Program-made: the position numbers and the translations under genes
From: Elmis aenea
Lineage: Eukaryota > Arthropoda > Insecta > Coleoptera > Elmidae
Reading direction: 5' to 3'
Length of the DNA stretch: 64,000 nt
Assembly: GCA_947652605.1 (NCBI GenBank)
Contig: OX393576.1
Span: 18,688,575-18,752,574 of the forward strand
The notes under the pieces: generated by a model
What the model was told of the DNA's origin: nothing
Databases searched by the model: none
Seen by the model: only the letters and a program-made list of their open reading frames with translations
In this document: positions 24,401 through 39,400 of the stretch, one piece after another
How positions within the stretch are numbered: the stretch's first letter is position 1
Layout of the letters: the number at the start of each line of letters is the position of its first letter

Positions 24401-27400
24401 AAAAATATACTTTTAAGTATTAGCAACTCATGTTGAGTTTATGCTTCTGTTGTCTGTACATTATTTGCATCTTTAAGAGTTTATCATATACGTTTACTTA
24501 CTGTTTTTTACAGTATATATTGTGTTTTCACGGGTTTGATAAAATGTACCTATGCTCTTGAAAAATATTTTAGGCAAAACCTAGTTAAATTATGTATCAC
24601 AAGACAGGTAAGATCAAAAGCCTTTACATGATCTATTTAAAAATATAGTGTGTCAAAAAAAAATCTCATTACAATTCGAATGTATATAATACGTAAAATT
24701 CTAATTATCTTTAGAGTTTACTTTTTGAGTTATTAGTAAAATATTGTAAATAATTTCAGTATTCATAATACATAAATGACTAATGTATAAAGCAAATTAG
24801 TATACCTATATGTTTTGAATAATTACGTAATATAATTTAGTTTTACAAAATGCCACACACACAAGTTTTATCAAATATAAAGTTTGCAGGTTATAACTGC
24901 CGCCATAAATCTATTAATTTAAAATATTCTAGCTTAAAATTTAATTTTATCATAATGAGAAGATACATTTCATTCGTAACAACACCAACTGCGTTACATC
25001 ATAATCCCATTACTGTCATATATTCATAACTAATTGTTCCTAAAAGAGAATTAAAATGGATTGTGTATTGTAAAAAATGTATAATAAATAATACTTTAAC
25101 AATGGTTTTAAACATTGCTATTTTCAAAACTGCGTTTATATATCTAGAAAATTATCGTATATCCGGTAATTTAGTTTGATTGTCGCATCCATATAACTGT
25201 TATTATAAGAAAAAAAAAAAAAAAAACAATAAACCGTATATTTTTGTAAAACTCAAGATATTTTCTGTTCAATATATGAGGCGATAGTCTTTTTTTTTCA
25301 GAAATTACATAGTATACTTTTTTTACTGATTCTGAAAGCGAATTTAATTATAAATCGAATCGTTATTAAAAGAATTAACATCCATGGTAAAATTTTCGAG
25401 AAAAATGACTGAAAATCATTCATTATTTTTTCACAAAATCGTTGTTTGACAAGACAAAACATGATCCTGTAGAGTTGACAGTTATTATAACTTGGGTGTT
25501 TCATTATTTTTGAAAAAAAATAATTATTTTGTGAGCATTACATTGAAAGTGTCTGTCGTTTTGTTTTGTCTTGTCTGGTCAAATAGAACGATTTTGTAAA
25601 AACTAATGAATAATGTTTATAAACTAAGTTTTCTTAAAAAAATTTCTATTTAATTTTTTTAATGCAAGATCAAATTCAGAATTATTTCCTCTTTTACAAT
25701 CAATAATAAAAGGATACTATGTTATTTAAAAGAAAAGAACTATCGCCAGTTTAATATATGTGTAGAAAAACATCTTAACGTCATTTCATAGCGAATTTCT
25801 TGCTGTTTACAAAAATATTAGGTTTATTGGGGTCTTTCTCTAAAATAACAAAGTTTTAGGGGTGTGACAATCAAACTGAATCACCCGGTATATATGATGT
25901 TATTATTATTAATACGTAAGTAATATAAAAAAAATTTGTATCTCTTACAACAATACTCTATTTATAAGTCAAAACAAATATGGACTAATATAATTTTTTA
26001 TACGAATTAGAAACATACCACAAGCATTGGTTATTATAAGCGTTTTATAACACTTAACACTCATAAAAATATTTCAATGTGATATTTTAAAAGTGTATGC
26101 CAGTCACGCGTTCTTTTACAATGAAAAACATTAAGCGATAATGTCTCGTATTCGAGGAATTTTCCGTATCTTACATTTCACTTAAGGCATTGTAATGAAT
26201 ACACTTTTATTTAATAATAATATCAAGTAACTTGTTTCTGCTTAAGAACTTTCACAAAGGATCTTTCATGAGGAATGTTTAATAAATCAAGATCTAAATA
26301 CAATATTAAATACGCAAGCATACAAATAAGACAAAGGATTCCTAAATTCCTTTCTTGCAGTTACTTATCAAAGTTTCCAAAAGCCGCAAACAAACAAAAC
26401 CTTAAGTTTGGTGTAAGTACTTAATTAATGTAGTCCTTTCAAGCGAACGTGCTGTTAACTGTGATTAAATTCTAAGTACTTAATGCCTGACTACTTAATA
26501 GATGACAGTATGTAATAAAGCAATTAATTACTTAATTAGATGACACTAAATATTTTATTTTCTTTTGTGGTTATTGTTTTCCACAGATCGTAAGAAAAGT
26601 TTTCTGAGAATGCCGTCTAGACGGCTTTTAACAAGTTATACTAATACAAGCTTTTATCAAAATCTTTGAAACGGATCTTAAACAATGATTTGCGGAAGAA
26701 AAGATACGATTTTATTTACAGAAAGCTATTTTGTGGTAGGAGTACTGCTTTTATCACCGTGATAGGACACGTTCTGATTTGTTCCGGCAACGTTTATAAT
26801 ATGTATTTAAGAAATATGAAATGGTAGAGTAACTTTAAGCGAAGAAAAATACAATAAATAAATTTTTCGCGAAAATAGTAAAATAAATTAAATTTCGCGC
26901 CAAACGGTGGCAGATACGAAGAAAGCTCAAGAGACACTTTTTGTTTAGAATAAAATGCTCTACCCAAAAACAAGTTTGAGTTTGATTTTCAACAGGGCCG
27001 TACTTGTTTTTTATAAAATTTATTGAAACTGAACCCCCACAACTTCGCCACTGGTTGCTTGTGGGGCTTGACATTCTCACCGAATGTGGTAACCTGCAAG
27101 GTGGTGCCGTATACCAAATTTGGGTTTAAATATATCTACTGGTTGAGAAACGGTTGAACTATCGATATTTTTTTGAAAATTTCAACACCCTGTATCTTTA
27201 AAATGAAGCGTTATGGACCCATGTTGATATGGAATATTCGCTTTAAAACAAGTTTTTGTATCGACTGTTAAAGTCCTGCCACAAAAAAAGTGGACCAACC
27301 TGTATACTATTTCGCTCATCAATTTTTTTATATTACTGTTTTATCAAACATCACTTCAGAAAAACACATCGGACATAATCAACATAAGTCCGCAAATTTT

Positions 27401-30400
27401 TTAAACTATTAATAATTTGGAAAAGGACTTAAGTCACTTTACAGTAATGAAAAATGGCGATTCGTTAACGTCTGTGCGAAATTATGTATGTATACTGCGA
27501 AAATTATAAGTAACCCAGATAACAAATGTAAAAGTAAAATTTCTTTATCGTTAGCATTAATATTTTTATGCACGTTAAAATGAAAAACATTTAATATCTC
27601 AACATAAAATAAAAGTGACTTATGCCACTTCCAAAATAAACGGCTCATTTATTGTCAAAGTCTTGATATTTCTTAAGGTAATCCGAAATTATAAAAAAAC
27701 TGTAATACATAAAAAATATTCTTTTTATGTGAAAATGTGGTTTATGTTGGGGTTTATGATAAGTCTTTTTTTTGTAAAATTTTTAATTGCGAAATAATTA
27801 AGGAAGATTCAAAATTTTAAATTAATTTTTCTGGCCAAAGGATCCTAAGGTTTATAATAATCTTTTTATACACATTACACACATACAATGTATAGCGAAA
27901 ATCATTTGGTGGCCACACCAGCTTTTTTAATTGAACATAAAATTGCATACAACATATCACTTACAAGAAGGTACCTAACACTTTTATTCGTGTATATTTG
28001 CTAATTTATTTTTTGTCAAACTTCGTCTTCTAAGTCATTTACAAGACTTACAAATAAATCGGTTTAGATGTGCAATCTTTACAACGAAATATCTTTACTG
28101 CTATACATATTTATTAACACGTTTCGTCTCATTTGTGAGTCAAATAATCGAAAATTATAATCAGCATAATGCATTCTTAATTTAAAGTCGAGAATTAATG
28201 CAGCAAAGGTGGAAATTTAATTTATTTTCAGTCGTGGTTCGCCGCATTTACAGATTGGTAGCTATAGCATACAAACTACGGTCTCTGCTGTGTGTATATC
28301 TTATTGTGGAAGTTCACGAGCCATATTGTAGCATTGTTCTATCTTGTATCGCAAGTTGGTAAATGCTCTCAGTTAATGGACGGTTCTGTTTCTGCTCTAA
28401 CTAGGTTATCTTGTTACCGCCAGGAAACACCGAGGAGACGACTTTAGCCACTGATTTTCATTACATGGCAATAGGATAGAAGTGGTAATGACTACAGCCG
28501 GGCATTACTGGAAGACAGACAATGATGACGAAGCCAACAATTGTTGCACTCACCGGAATTACATTACTGATGCTGTTGACAATAATATCACTGTAACGTT
28601 ATGGTGCTGAATGCATTGAACAGATAGGAATTCATAAATAAACTGATACCGTATCGTATTCCGTTACTTCGACAGTAGTTAATTAGGAGCTTTTTTTAAA
28701 TTAAAAGTAGTTATATTGCAGACGGCATGCGATTTCAAAAACAGTAATTACTCGGTTAATCAAAACAATTGTTTCGCTGAAAGTGAACTGCATCCTTAAA
28801 ATTGTTTTAGCTGCCATAACTGATATAATATCGGTTTATAGGAACAAACAGGGTGTTCTAAAAGTCTGAACCCGTACATCATATAATATTTCTTCTAACA
28901 TAAATAATCATTAGGACGGGGTTCACTTAAATGGCTTTCCTAGTCAGACTAGGCTAGTCTCCAAACTTAACGCTTCATTTTTCGATGTACCTACTAATGG
29001 AGACAAAAGTATCCAAGTATTTTAAAAAGGATATCTTAAGGGGGGATAAAGATAACGTATTAAACTGTTTTCTCTATAGATTCAGCAGTGCTACACGTAC
29101 GAGTATTGGAAAGCGCTGTTTTAGTCAATAACTTTTTTGAGTAAACATTGTAACAGACTATACACACTTACAAGGACCAACGAGAATTGATTGAGTATAA
29201 AAGCACTGTTAACATTTTCCGCAATTTTATTTCAAAACAGCCATTATTACGTTTTACTCCTTAAAAGTTCGCTACCAGTCTTCTTACAAAATACTTGCAA
29301 AACAATCTTGATGTCAGCATTATTCTCCTCCTCAGACAAGAACTTTCTGCAACGAAAATTTCTTTGAAGTCCATAAAAATAACCAAAAGTCACACATTGC
29401 CAAGTCAGCTGTTCGATTGATATTACTTTTTTTTTCTACTACCACTAATATAAATGACTCTTACCGTACAGCCTGCATGCATAGTAAGTAAGTCCTAACG
29501 CAGGGTAAGCAAAACGCACACTTGACTAGAAATGTCAAAGTACGCTTACGTCAAACTTACGTAATTACTGGGTGTATATTAGCCAAAACGTCGTTAAAAT
29601 CGTAGGTATTATGAGTTCGTAGAAAAAGTAAGCTACATAACACGAGTTGTCCACTCGTGCGTAATATGCTTCTTACAACTCTTTTTATTTAATATAGAGT
29701 AAAGTGCCCTAATATGGAACAGTTACCTATTATGGAATACATCAGTTTTATGACAATGAATAAGCGATATCTGTTGAAAAGTATATGTACCTATTTGTAC
29801 ATTGATCACACATTCCCAAATGTAAAATAGTTAAAAAATATTCACTAGATTACATAACAGATTCAAATATGTTTTTGACGTGCTACTGAGTTTTTAGGCT
29901 AAATCTTTCAGTGCAAAATATTATATGCTAGGGTAAATGATATAAAATATTTTATTGCATGTTTATTTAGCATGAGCCTTTACATTTCAATGAAATAGAC
30001 CAAAATTTTGATTGGGGCCATTTCATGTTTTACATATACCGATTTTTGAAATGTCACATTGATGCCTAATATGGAATACATAGAGGTGCCTTATAATGAA
30101 TATGATTATGGTCACCAAGTACAGCAATATGGGTTCAGTGTCAAAAATGTCAAAAATGGGCACACGAAAAATGTGCAAAATACCAAAAAAAAAAACAATT
30201 CTATTGTCCTACCTGTAAAAAATAAATAAATTATCAACATTAGTTTGAATGACACTGGAAATATAATTTAATTTACATAAATAACAGAGTTTTGGTTTGG
30301 TTTAAGTAATAATGCAAATCAGAAAGAAATAAAAGATTAATCTATGAGCAGTTGATTATTTTAATGTATATTTCCTATATAATTCTATATTCCATATTAA

Positions 30401-33400
30401 GAACCTCAAGTATTCCATATTAGGTTCCCCGGGAGCTTAATATGGAATAGTAGTAACATTTTAAAAAAATAGCTATGTAAGAAATATCTACCGTAATATC
30501 GTACCAGAATTTGAGTAATGTGTTGCGTATTCATTACAAATTCCTTACAATTTTTTTTGCACAATTTTGTTGAATAAATGTGAATATTATTGCCGAATAC
30601 AAAAAAGTATTCCATATTAGGGCACTTTACTCTACTAGATATTTTTAGCCAAAAAAATGGGGAGTTGATGATGCTGTACGAGAAGATGCATTATCGCGAT
30701 GGAGCAAAATCCTCTTCTCTAAAATACTTTAGGCCATTTTTCTGTGTACCATTTCGCTTATTGTTATCTGTAGATCTAAACAAAATTCCATTACTTTTTT
30801 CATTGCTAGCTACTTTTTGTCCATTGTTCGACTTTGCTTATCTTGGTGACTCTATAAACGATTTTCGAAAATTTTATTATAGGTTTCGTTACCTGTCACA
30901 ACTTTGAAAAAATTTAGCGTCCGTCTTTGTTGAAAAGATTTAGTTTCACAGCAAATTCTTAAACCGCGTACAGACCCAAATTTGAAGTTCGCGAACTGCT
31001 CGAGAGCTAATCGCGAGCAAAACGTTTACACCAAAAAATGTGTGTGTTGATGAACAGTTCTCGAGACATACTGCACACTTCGAAGCCAGTTTGCGTTTTG
31101 AAAATAAATATGTCATCAAGCGACGAAGACATATTGGTAACTGCTTTTGCTGCTTTTAAGTTTGTGAAAATGGTATCCACTCGCCTTCACACAAGCTCTG
31201 CGATATTGCGCCCTAATACCCCCAATTTATTTTTTGCTTTCATCAAGGTTCTTTTGTATAACCTCAGAAATTCGACAAATAAGTTCTTTTTTTTCGTAGT
31301 TTAAACTTTTTTGGGCCCCTTAAGTTTGAGTGTAAACGATTCCAATAAGTTTAAAATGTCTTCTCTGCCCACTTCATTTTTAACATCCAGACATAAAATG
31401 ATTTTAGGCACCTGTTCGCGAACAAACCGTTTGATGGACCGCATCAAGAGCGAACATTCTTAAAACTAGCGAGCCGCTCGCGAACTGTTTGCGAACGCCC
31501 GTCTACACCAGCTTCGCACATTGTCCGCGATCTGTTCGCTAACTGTTTTAGAATAGTTCGCGAGCTTGGTCTGTACGCGACTTAACACGCTCTGATTTTA
31601 GGAGTTCAGAGGGCTAATACGGTAAAAAAACCACTGAAAACTTTTTTTTTAAGTGCGGGTAATCGCGAAAGATTGTTGTAAAAGCTGAGGTCCAATCTTA
31701 AGTGAATGCTCTATTAACCTCTTAGGTGGTTTAATTGTCATCTTAATTTTTTTTTTAAAGCAGCATTGGTTTTCGGCAAAGCCGTAGGAGGATGTTTTGC
31801 TTCTTTTTAACGCGAAACAGAACTTATTTCGCGTTTAAATTCTTTATGCCCGAGGACAATTGCAACCAAAGAAGGTGTTTGTCTAAAAGCAAACTTTAAA
31901 CTCTCGTTGTGCTCAAATCCTATTTAGAATCGTCTAAAATCATAATTCGATCACGCTCGCGGGTTAACTCAATTTTGTTACCGCTTTCACTATTCAAAGA
32001 AATTAATAAAATATGTTCCAACCAACTTAAACCTTAAATGATTGGTAAAGAATTTAATAATATAAAGGTGAGGATTTTATTTTTTAAGTTCTACATTACT
32101 TTTGATATAAATTCAGTCTGGCTCGTGTATACAACTTCGGTTTGCCAACGGGTTCCCAACGAATTTAGTGTAGCTGTGTTACACTAAATATCTTAAACTT
32201 AGCATTCAATCAAATGCGCCAACGAATCTGGGAATGTGAGAGCATTTGTACGTTAAAGGGTTTAAACCAATATTCGACACATAAATTTATGATTTACAGC
32301 TACAAAGCAAGCATTGCGAGAACATATTTCCAGAGAGTGTGTGCCGTATCGATTTATATTTATGACAAGTACTCTGTGAATTGATATTTCTTAAGTGTGT
32401 AGAAGGAAAACGAAATTTAAAACTGGTGGAGATTTATTCCAGAGTACGTTTTAACCGACAACAGAACACATTTTTATGAACATGAATGAAATAATGTTGC
32501 AAATCAAAAATATACTTAATTAATTTTCTAAAATTACAAGTTAAAAAGTAACTCTCAACACAAAAGACATTTATGAGAGTATTGGAGTAACCAAGTTTGT
32601 CGAAACACCAATAGTACAAACAAATAAAGTATTTTCATTTAAACCAGTGACGCTAGACGACATTAGTAAAATAATGTAGAATATAAATATTGGAGGTGGT
32701 ACGGATGATGTATCTATACAGGTTATTCGAGATGCATTACCTCTGATTGGAAACACAATGACAGACATAATAAATGAATCGCTACTGACCGGTATTTTTC
32801 CCGAAAGCTGGAAAACGGCGTTAGTTGTGCCAATACCAAAAGTGAGACGAACCAAAAAATGCGAAGAATTTAGACCAATAAACATACTACCTAAATATGA
32901 ACTTTTGGAGTCTGTTGTCAAACGACAAATATTACAGTTTATAGAAGACAACAAAATACTATCAGACGCTTAATCCAGCTTTAGAGCCAAACATTCATGT
33001 GAAACATCATTAAATCTTGTGCTAGCTGATTGGAAGCAGTAAATTGAAAATAACAAATACATTGTGGGGGTAGTTTTAGACTTTAAAAGAGCATTTGAAA
33101 CCATAGATAGAAATAGGCTGATTAAAAAACTGGAACAATATGGTATACGGGGAATCGAAAACAGGTGGTTTGAAAGTTATCTAACAACTCGCTATCAAAA
33201 AACTAAATTTAACAATATAGAATCAGAAAAATTTATAAGCACACTAGGTGTACCACAAGGTTCAGTTTTGGGTCCATTACTTTTTGTGCTGTACTTAAAT
33301 GATTTGGAACACAATATAAAAAACTGTAGTGTAAATCTCTTTGCAGATGACACTTTAATCACAGCTTCTGGTAGCAGCCTAGAGTCGGCTATTAATAAGA

Positions 33401-36400
33401 TAAATAAAAACCTATACGTTGTATCACAATGGTTAAAAGTTAACAAATTAAAATGAAATACAGACAAAACCAAATTTATGATAATAGGAAACAAGCCAAT
33501 ACCGAGTGATGTAAGCATTAAAGTTAAAATAGATAATGAAGAACTTGAATGTGTTTCGCAAATTAAATATCTTGGTGTTATGATAGACAATAAACTTAAA
33601 TTTAACAGCAATGTGGATTACATTGTGAAAAAAGTTGCGAAAAAAATTAGTTTTCTGGGTAGATTAACAAACAAACTTAGCTTTTCAGCAAAAATTACAG
33701 TATACAGGTCACTAATCGCTCCTCACTTTGATTACTGCGCGAGTATTTTATTTTTATGCAACGGTTTCGACTTACATAAATTGCAGAAACAATAAAACAG
33801 AGGAATGCGTGTTATTTTGAAATGCTCGAGATACACTAAAATAAGCGAAATGTTAAATACTTTAAATTGGTTAAGTATACGTCAACAAATTACGTTTAAT
33901 TGCCTTTTATTAATATACAAGGCAATAAATAATTTTTTACCACGTTACACGACTAAAAATTTAATACAAACTGTAACATTCACGAATACCAGACCAGGAA
34001 CAAAGACGACTGTGGACTACCAAAATTAACGAAAACAAATACACAGAACGCCTTGTACTACAAAGGGCTCAAGATTTTTAATGAATTACCTGTGGAAATT
34101 AAACAAACAACTTCCATATCAAATTTTAAAAAACTGTGTTCAGAATATGTTAAAAATAATGTTCAGATTTAATAGTTAAGTAAATATGTACAAATAAATA
34201 TTAAGATAATGTAAAATTAGCTAAAAGCTAAATAAAGATTTATTATCATTATTATTATTATTAAATTACTTTAAAACAATATGTATTCGCTTTAAATTTT
34301 CGTGAAAATGTCAATTACTTGAAACGGTTCATTTAAGCAGGGCCGATGCGAGGGGAGGGGCCGGGGGGCTCTGAACCCCGGGTCCGGAGGTAATATAAGG
34401 GCCCAGGAGTTCACATACTTTTTAAATTATAGTGTATTAAATGTTCACAATTCACAATTCCGTTTTTTTTTAAATACATTTTCAAATAATTTATTTACTT
34501 GGGGCCCATGTAAATTTTCCCCCGGGCCCAGCGACGTCTCTCGACGCCTTTACATTTAGGAAGCATAATAAACTAAATATTTTATAAAATAAAGTGGAAA
34601 TCAAAAACGTAATATTATATAGTGTGTGTTCTACTACAAATTTAAAATATTGTAGCCATAAAAACAAAATTGTGAACACAAAACAAAATAAAAGTGAGTA
34701 CACTTAAAAGTGCAGAAACCTCTTTTGTTGTAAACACTTTTACGTTTAATTAATATTTTAGATGATAAAAGCGATATGTCTACACCTTGTATATCCCTAT
34801 GTGGGATACTTTAAACCAGAAGATTTGGTTTATGCGCGACACTGACAAAACCAACAATGGACAGCGGAAATAATTTCCGAATCGTTCGGAAAATTTCTGT
34901 CTGGAACTGGATTTGAAGATGAGCCGTAAATTCACCTAACCCATTTCAGATCTTGAGACTATTTATGATCAACCAGCGACATTTGCTGACGTTTTTAAAA
35001 TTCCTTGAGCGCAAAGTCAAATAGATTTATCTCTAAAAATATGTGGATCACTTAAGTACCATCTGATCAATACAGTATTGACGTTTTTACTTTATTCACA
35101 GGGCAATTATATTGTTAACCTGTATATCAATGAAGTAACTTTTTATAATTAATATCATTCGTCCGGTCAATTAATATATTACGCATTTTTATAGACTAGT
35201 ATTTCAATTAATCATTGTTAGATAATTAAGACAATAATTGGTTCAAACTTGGGGCAATATAAACGGTTTGCACATATACATAAATCGCGGAAAATACACT
35301 CATTTAAATAAATAACTGTGTGTGTGAAAATGGCACAGTTTCGCAATTAACTCACAATCATGTACTCTACGAACGTTTAAAGTACCTGGACAATTAAAAT
35401 GTATAGTAATAGTTTATTTTATAGCTGCTCTATAATATCAAATATAATCGCCTAGTTTTGTTGTTTAAATTAGTAAAAAACATTAATTTAAAAATCGAAG
35501 CCATTACTTTTTAATTTTTTTAATTTTACGTCGGTATATTTTCGCTGCTATGGCCAATCAAGGATGATTGCTTGCTAGGCTGCTTATGGGTTGGCCATTA
35601 CTTGCTTGAAATAATGATTACACTAAATACAATAAAAATAAAATCGTACGACGTGTTTGAAAAGTCAATTTTATCCCATTTGAACCTTAAATGTTAAGGT
35701 ACATAACTAATTAACAATTTTAAATCTGTACCGGGCCAAACATTGCCCATCGAATTCAAAATTTTCCCCTTTTGTCATTATCTTAAAAACTAAACTCGTC
35801 GGATACGTTCAAAATCCACAATTTCTCGTGTAACTTAAGTCTGTGGTCTGAATGATGTATGATATATGAAATAAGATATCTCTAAATATAAGAAAAGCAC
35901 AGCTAAAGGCTGGCGAATGTGTGACGTGCATGATACTTTAAGGCTTTCGGGTACCAAAAAATATGCAAAGACTCGATGGCTTTAAAAGCCCTTAAAGTTT
36001 GATGCAAGGTTTATAGGTGATATATTTTTACGAGTATGTAATAACCAATACCTCAGGACTTCGGTGAATTTTATTATAAACATTTCTTAATTAAAAGAAC
36101 GAACTATTTGTAAAACATTGAAAAATTCTATTGTACGAGAATTAACTGAATTTATTGAGAACAATAAATCAGGTCTGTACACCTGAACAAAACTAAATAC
36201 CTAATTTTTTAATTGTTCGTTGCGTTTTGGTCAGTGTGGAAATTTGCTCATCTTCGTGAATGCATACAAGACTCTCTCGACGGGTAGGTACATCGAAAAA
36301 GGTAATGCGGTTTTTTTGTAAGAATTTTGTACTCGCCATTATAGGGAGATTCAAAGTTTAATGGCAATTCTTACAGGCTTTGCTTGATGGAGCTGATCGT

Positions 36401-39400
36401 AGTTGTGGAGGATTATTTTAACAGCTCGTAAGTTGATGGCCTATTAACATGAAAGTGGTTTTATTGTCAGCTTTAACCATCTTTTTACCACCAGTAGCAA
36501 TGTGTTTTCCTGCCCAAGGATGGGGAGTCGGGAGTCGAGGCTTTTTGGAGGAGAAGGGAATTGGAGTCGGGAGTCGGAAAAACTGTGAACTCCCGACTTT
36601 TTGATTCAGTAATTATGAAGGATGAGAACTAAACGAAAACAAAAGAGCGATATTACCCGAAATATTAAAAAAAAACGGAAACGAAATAGAAAATATATAA
36701 TACCGGTTTTTCATCATATTCTCCAGTGTAGTGCATTATTAAAAAGAGTCGGAGTCGATTTAGAAAAATATCGACTCGAGGTCGTTTATTTTTCTGCCGA
36801 TTTCCAATCCCGGTCCAACCCTTTTTTTGATGCTACAAAAGACACCTTTAGGATTCAAATTTTTGATACCAGCAGTAAATTGTAACCAACGAAGGCTTTT
36901 GTTTACTAAAAGCTGAATCTTTACCGTCTTCGCACTTATAAGCGCTTCAAATCGTAATAAATCATAATTCGAAAATGCTCTCGGGCTAATTGCATTTTTT
37001 CTTTACATCCACTATTTTAAAGAATTATTAAATCAGCTTCTAACAAAATTGACTTTGACAATTAACCTCAAATGACAGGTGAAAATCTAAATGTTTTGAA
37101 TGTGCCGATTAACTTTTCACGGTCTACGATAATTATTTTAAAATTTTTAATTGATATAGCGTGTACCTCGCACACTGAAAATTAATTACTGGTAGGTAGT
37201 TATAAGATAAAAATGAAACAAAATAAATAACTTTAGGTTGCATAATAATGTCGTTAAGGTGGAGAGCTTAGCTAGATATAGAAACAGGTATTGTTACCAA
37301 ATTACTCTATACCTGTATTAATTTATTAACAAAAATGTTTTTGATTAAATTACATAATATTCGATTACTTCAAATTTTAAGAACATGATTTTAGTTTCTT
37401 CTAATAACTTAAAAGCATCAGTTAAAAAAAAAAAAAACAGTTTGTAACTTTTTTGGTGTGCGACAATTTTTCAGCAATACGTTTTCATCGACAAAAGAAA
37501 ATAAGGCATGCTTTAGGCAACATATTCAAGAGAACGAGATTGGGTTTAACTGAATATTTTAGTGCAATTTGTGGCCTGCTAATTTCGTGTTTTGTGTTAT
37601 GCAAGGAACTTTAAGATAAGAGTGATGTTTTTGAAACAAAGTGGATACGTTCTGAATTACTCTTTAATACAAAAGATTATTTATAGGTGATCGAACCCTC
37701 CAGATCATAATTCAAATAAAGTTAAAATTAAGAGTATTTCTAAATATGGTTACTGTACCTACATAAACAGCAAAATTTTAATAAATCTTTAAAAATTGAA
37801 GTTTCTGATATTGGTTTGGAGTATCTGTTTAAATTAATATCAAAGAAGAGTTTGTCAATTTATCAATATGTGAACGTAAAACTGATTAAAATGTTCAAGG
37901 ATCAGCATTTTTAAGACGGGAGGAAATTAAAAATGTCAACCTGAACCCTGCTGTCAGCACATACTCCTAGATGTTGCCGTTTTCTCGAATAATTTTCGTG
38001 GCGCAAGTTGGGTAGGTATATTCAAACATTTACTCTATACGATTGTATTTTTATTTAATATAAAAATGTCGTCTAATAAAAAAGTGGCGGGCTTAAATGC
38101 CATGCCATAGTAAACATGTATAAAGAACGAAAATATGGGACTTTTAGTGTAGAGATTATTTATTTCTGATTGTGAGTATGTGTTGTTATGTTTTGAGTTT
38201 TTAAAAGCACGCAGACCATAACCGTGTTGTTTTATAGTTCAATTTCGTCGTTTATATTTAACCATAAGCTCCACTAGAGGAATAACTGGGACAGTGAAAA
38301 ATACTAATACCAAAATACAAATCATTCGTTATGAAAAAGTTGCGATTTTTAAAACCATCAGACTTGGAGTTTTAATTAAATTAGGAAGAATTGTGTAGTT
38401 TAAGTGCTTTTAAAGGTTATAAACGAGATTGTGTGTATTGTGTCCAGATCCTGAAACATCTTGAAAATATGAAATTTCATTTTTAATTTATATCTGTTTA
38501 TAACTGTTTTATTACCAGTAGCAGATTGTTTACGCAGAATCCTTGAGTGGCTCTGTTAAAACTGATACAACCTCCTTTGTTTTTGATAAGCAGCCATCAA
38601 CTTTTATTTTTTATGTGCACCGTTTTTACGCCACCACTTAGTGACCTTATTGTGAATACATTGACTTTTAGATTATACACATTGTTGCAATTTGAATTAA
38701 ACATATATTTTCATGTTATATTTCTCGCAGACATCTACAGCGTCTACCTTACTCACCTGACTTGGAAGGTGCGACTTTTGGTTATTTTTTTGAACAAAAT
38801 TTGCACCGTAGAAAGTTTTTGTTGAGAAGGAGATTAATATGGTCGTTTAAGATTATTTTGTAAGTAATTTGTAAGATGAGATTAGTAGGGAGCTTTTAAG
38901 AAGTGGGAAGTAAGACTGGCGAAGTGTTTTATTGCTATTGGGAATTAGATTGAATATTTGTATAATTCAATCTTAAAAAACTATTGGTGTTCTTTATTCT
39001 CAATACATTTTGATCGATCCTCCTGTAAAAGTAAGATTTTTTGCAAGATAATTAAAATAATGTTAAGTTTTTATAACTGATGTTTAAATTTATTTTGCAA
39101 ATAGGAACATTACCTATAAATGTTACCAATTAGAATTTTTTTAAGCAGCCCTGCTTACATCTAAACTTAAATTTTAACAACCCGCTATTTGCGGATCAGG
39201 GAAGCTCATAGTAAACGAGTCTTGAAACTTTAAACTTTATAAAACGTTTTTTTAACGTCTGGATTGTTTTATGAAAGCAATTTTGAAAACGTAATTTAAC
39301 TAATTAATACCCTTCAACGACACTATATTAGTTTATTACAGCTTTCGTTTTAAAGTATTAAAATGGGTACGTTATTGGAAAAATAAATATACAGGCAATT

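Noticed and set aside
32571..33611. Two antisense frames of 127 and 138 codons
   Set aside because: They are shadows of the reverse transcriptase on the plus strand, which carries the recognisable FADD motif.
38547..38825. 92-codon frame rich in hydrophobic residues
   Set aside because: AT-rich composition alone yields such frames; no conserved motif or splice sites to support it.
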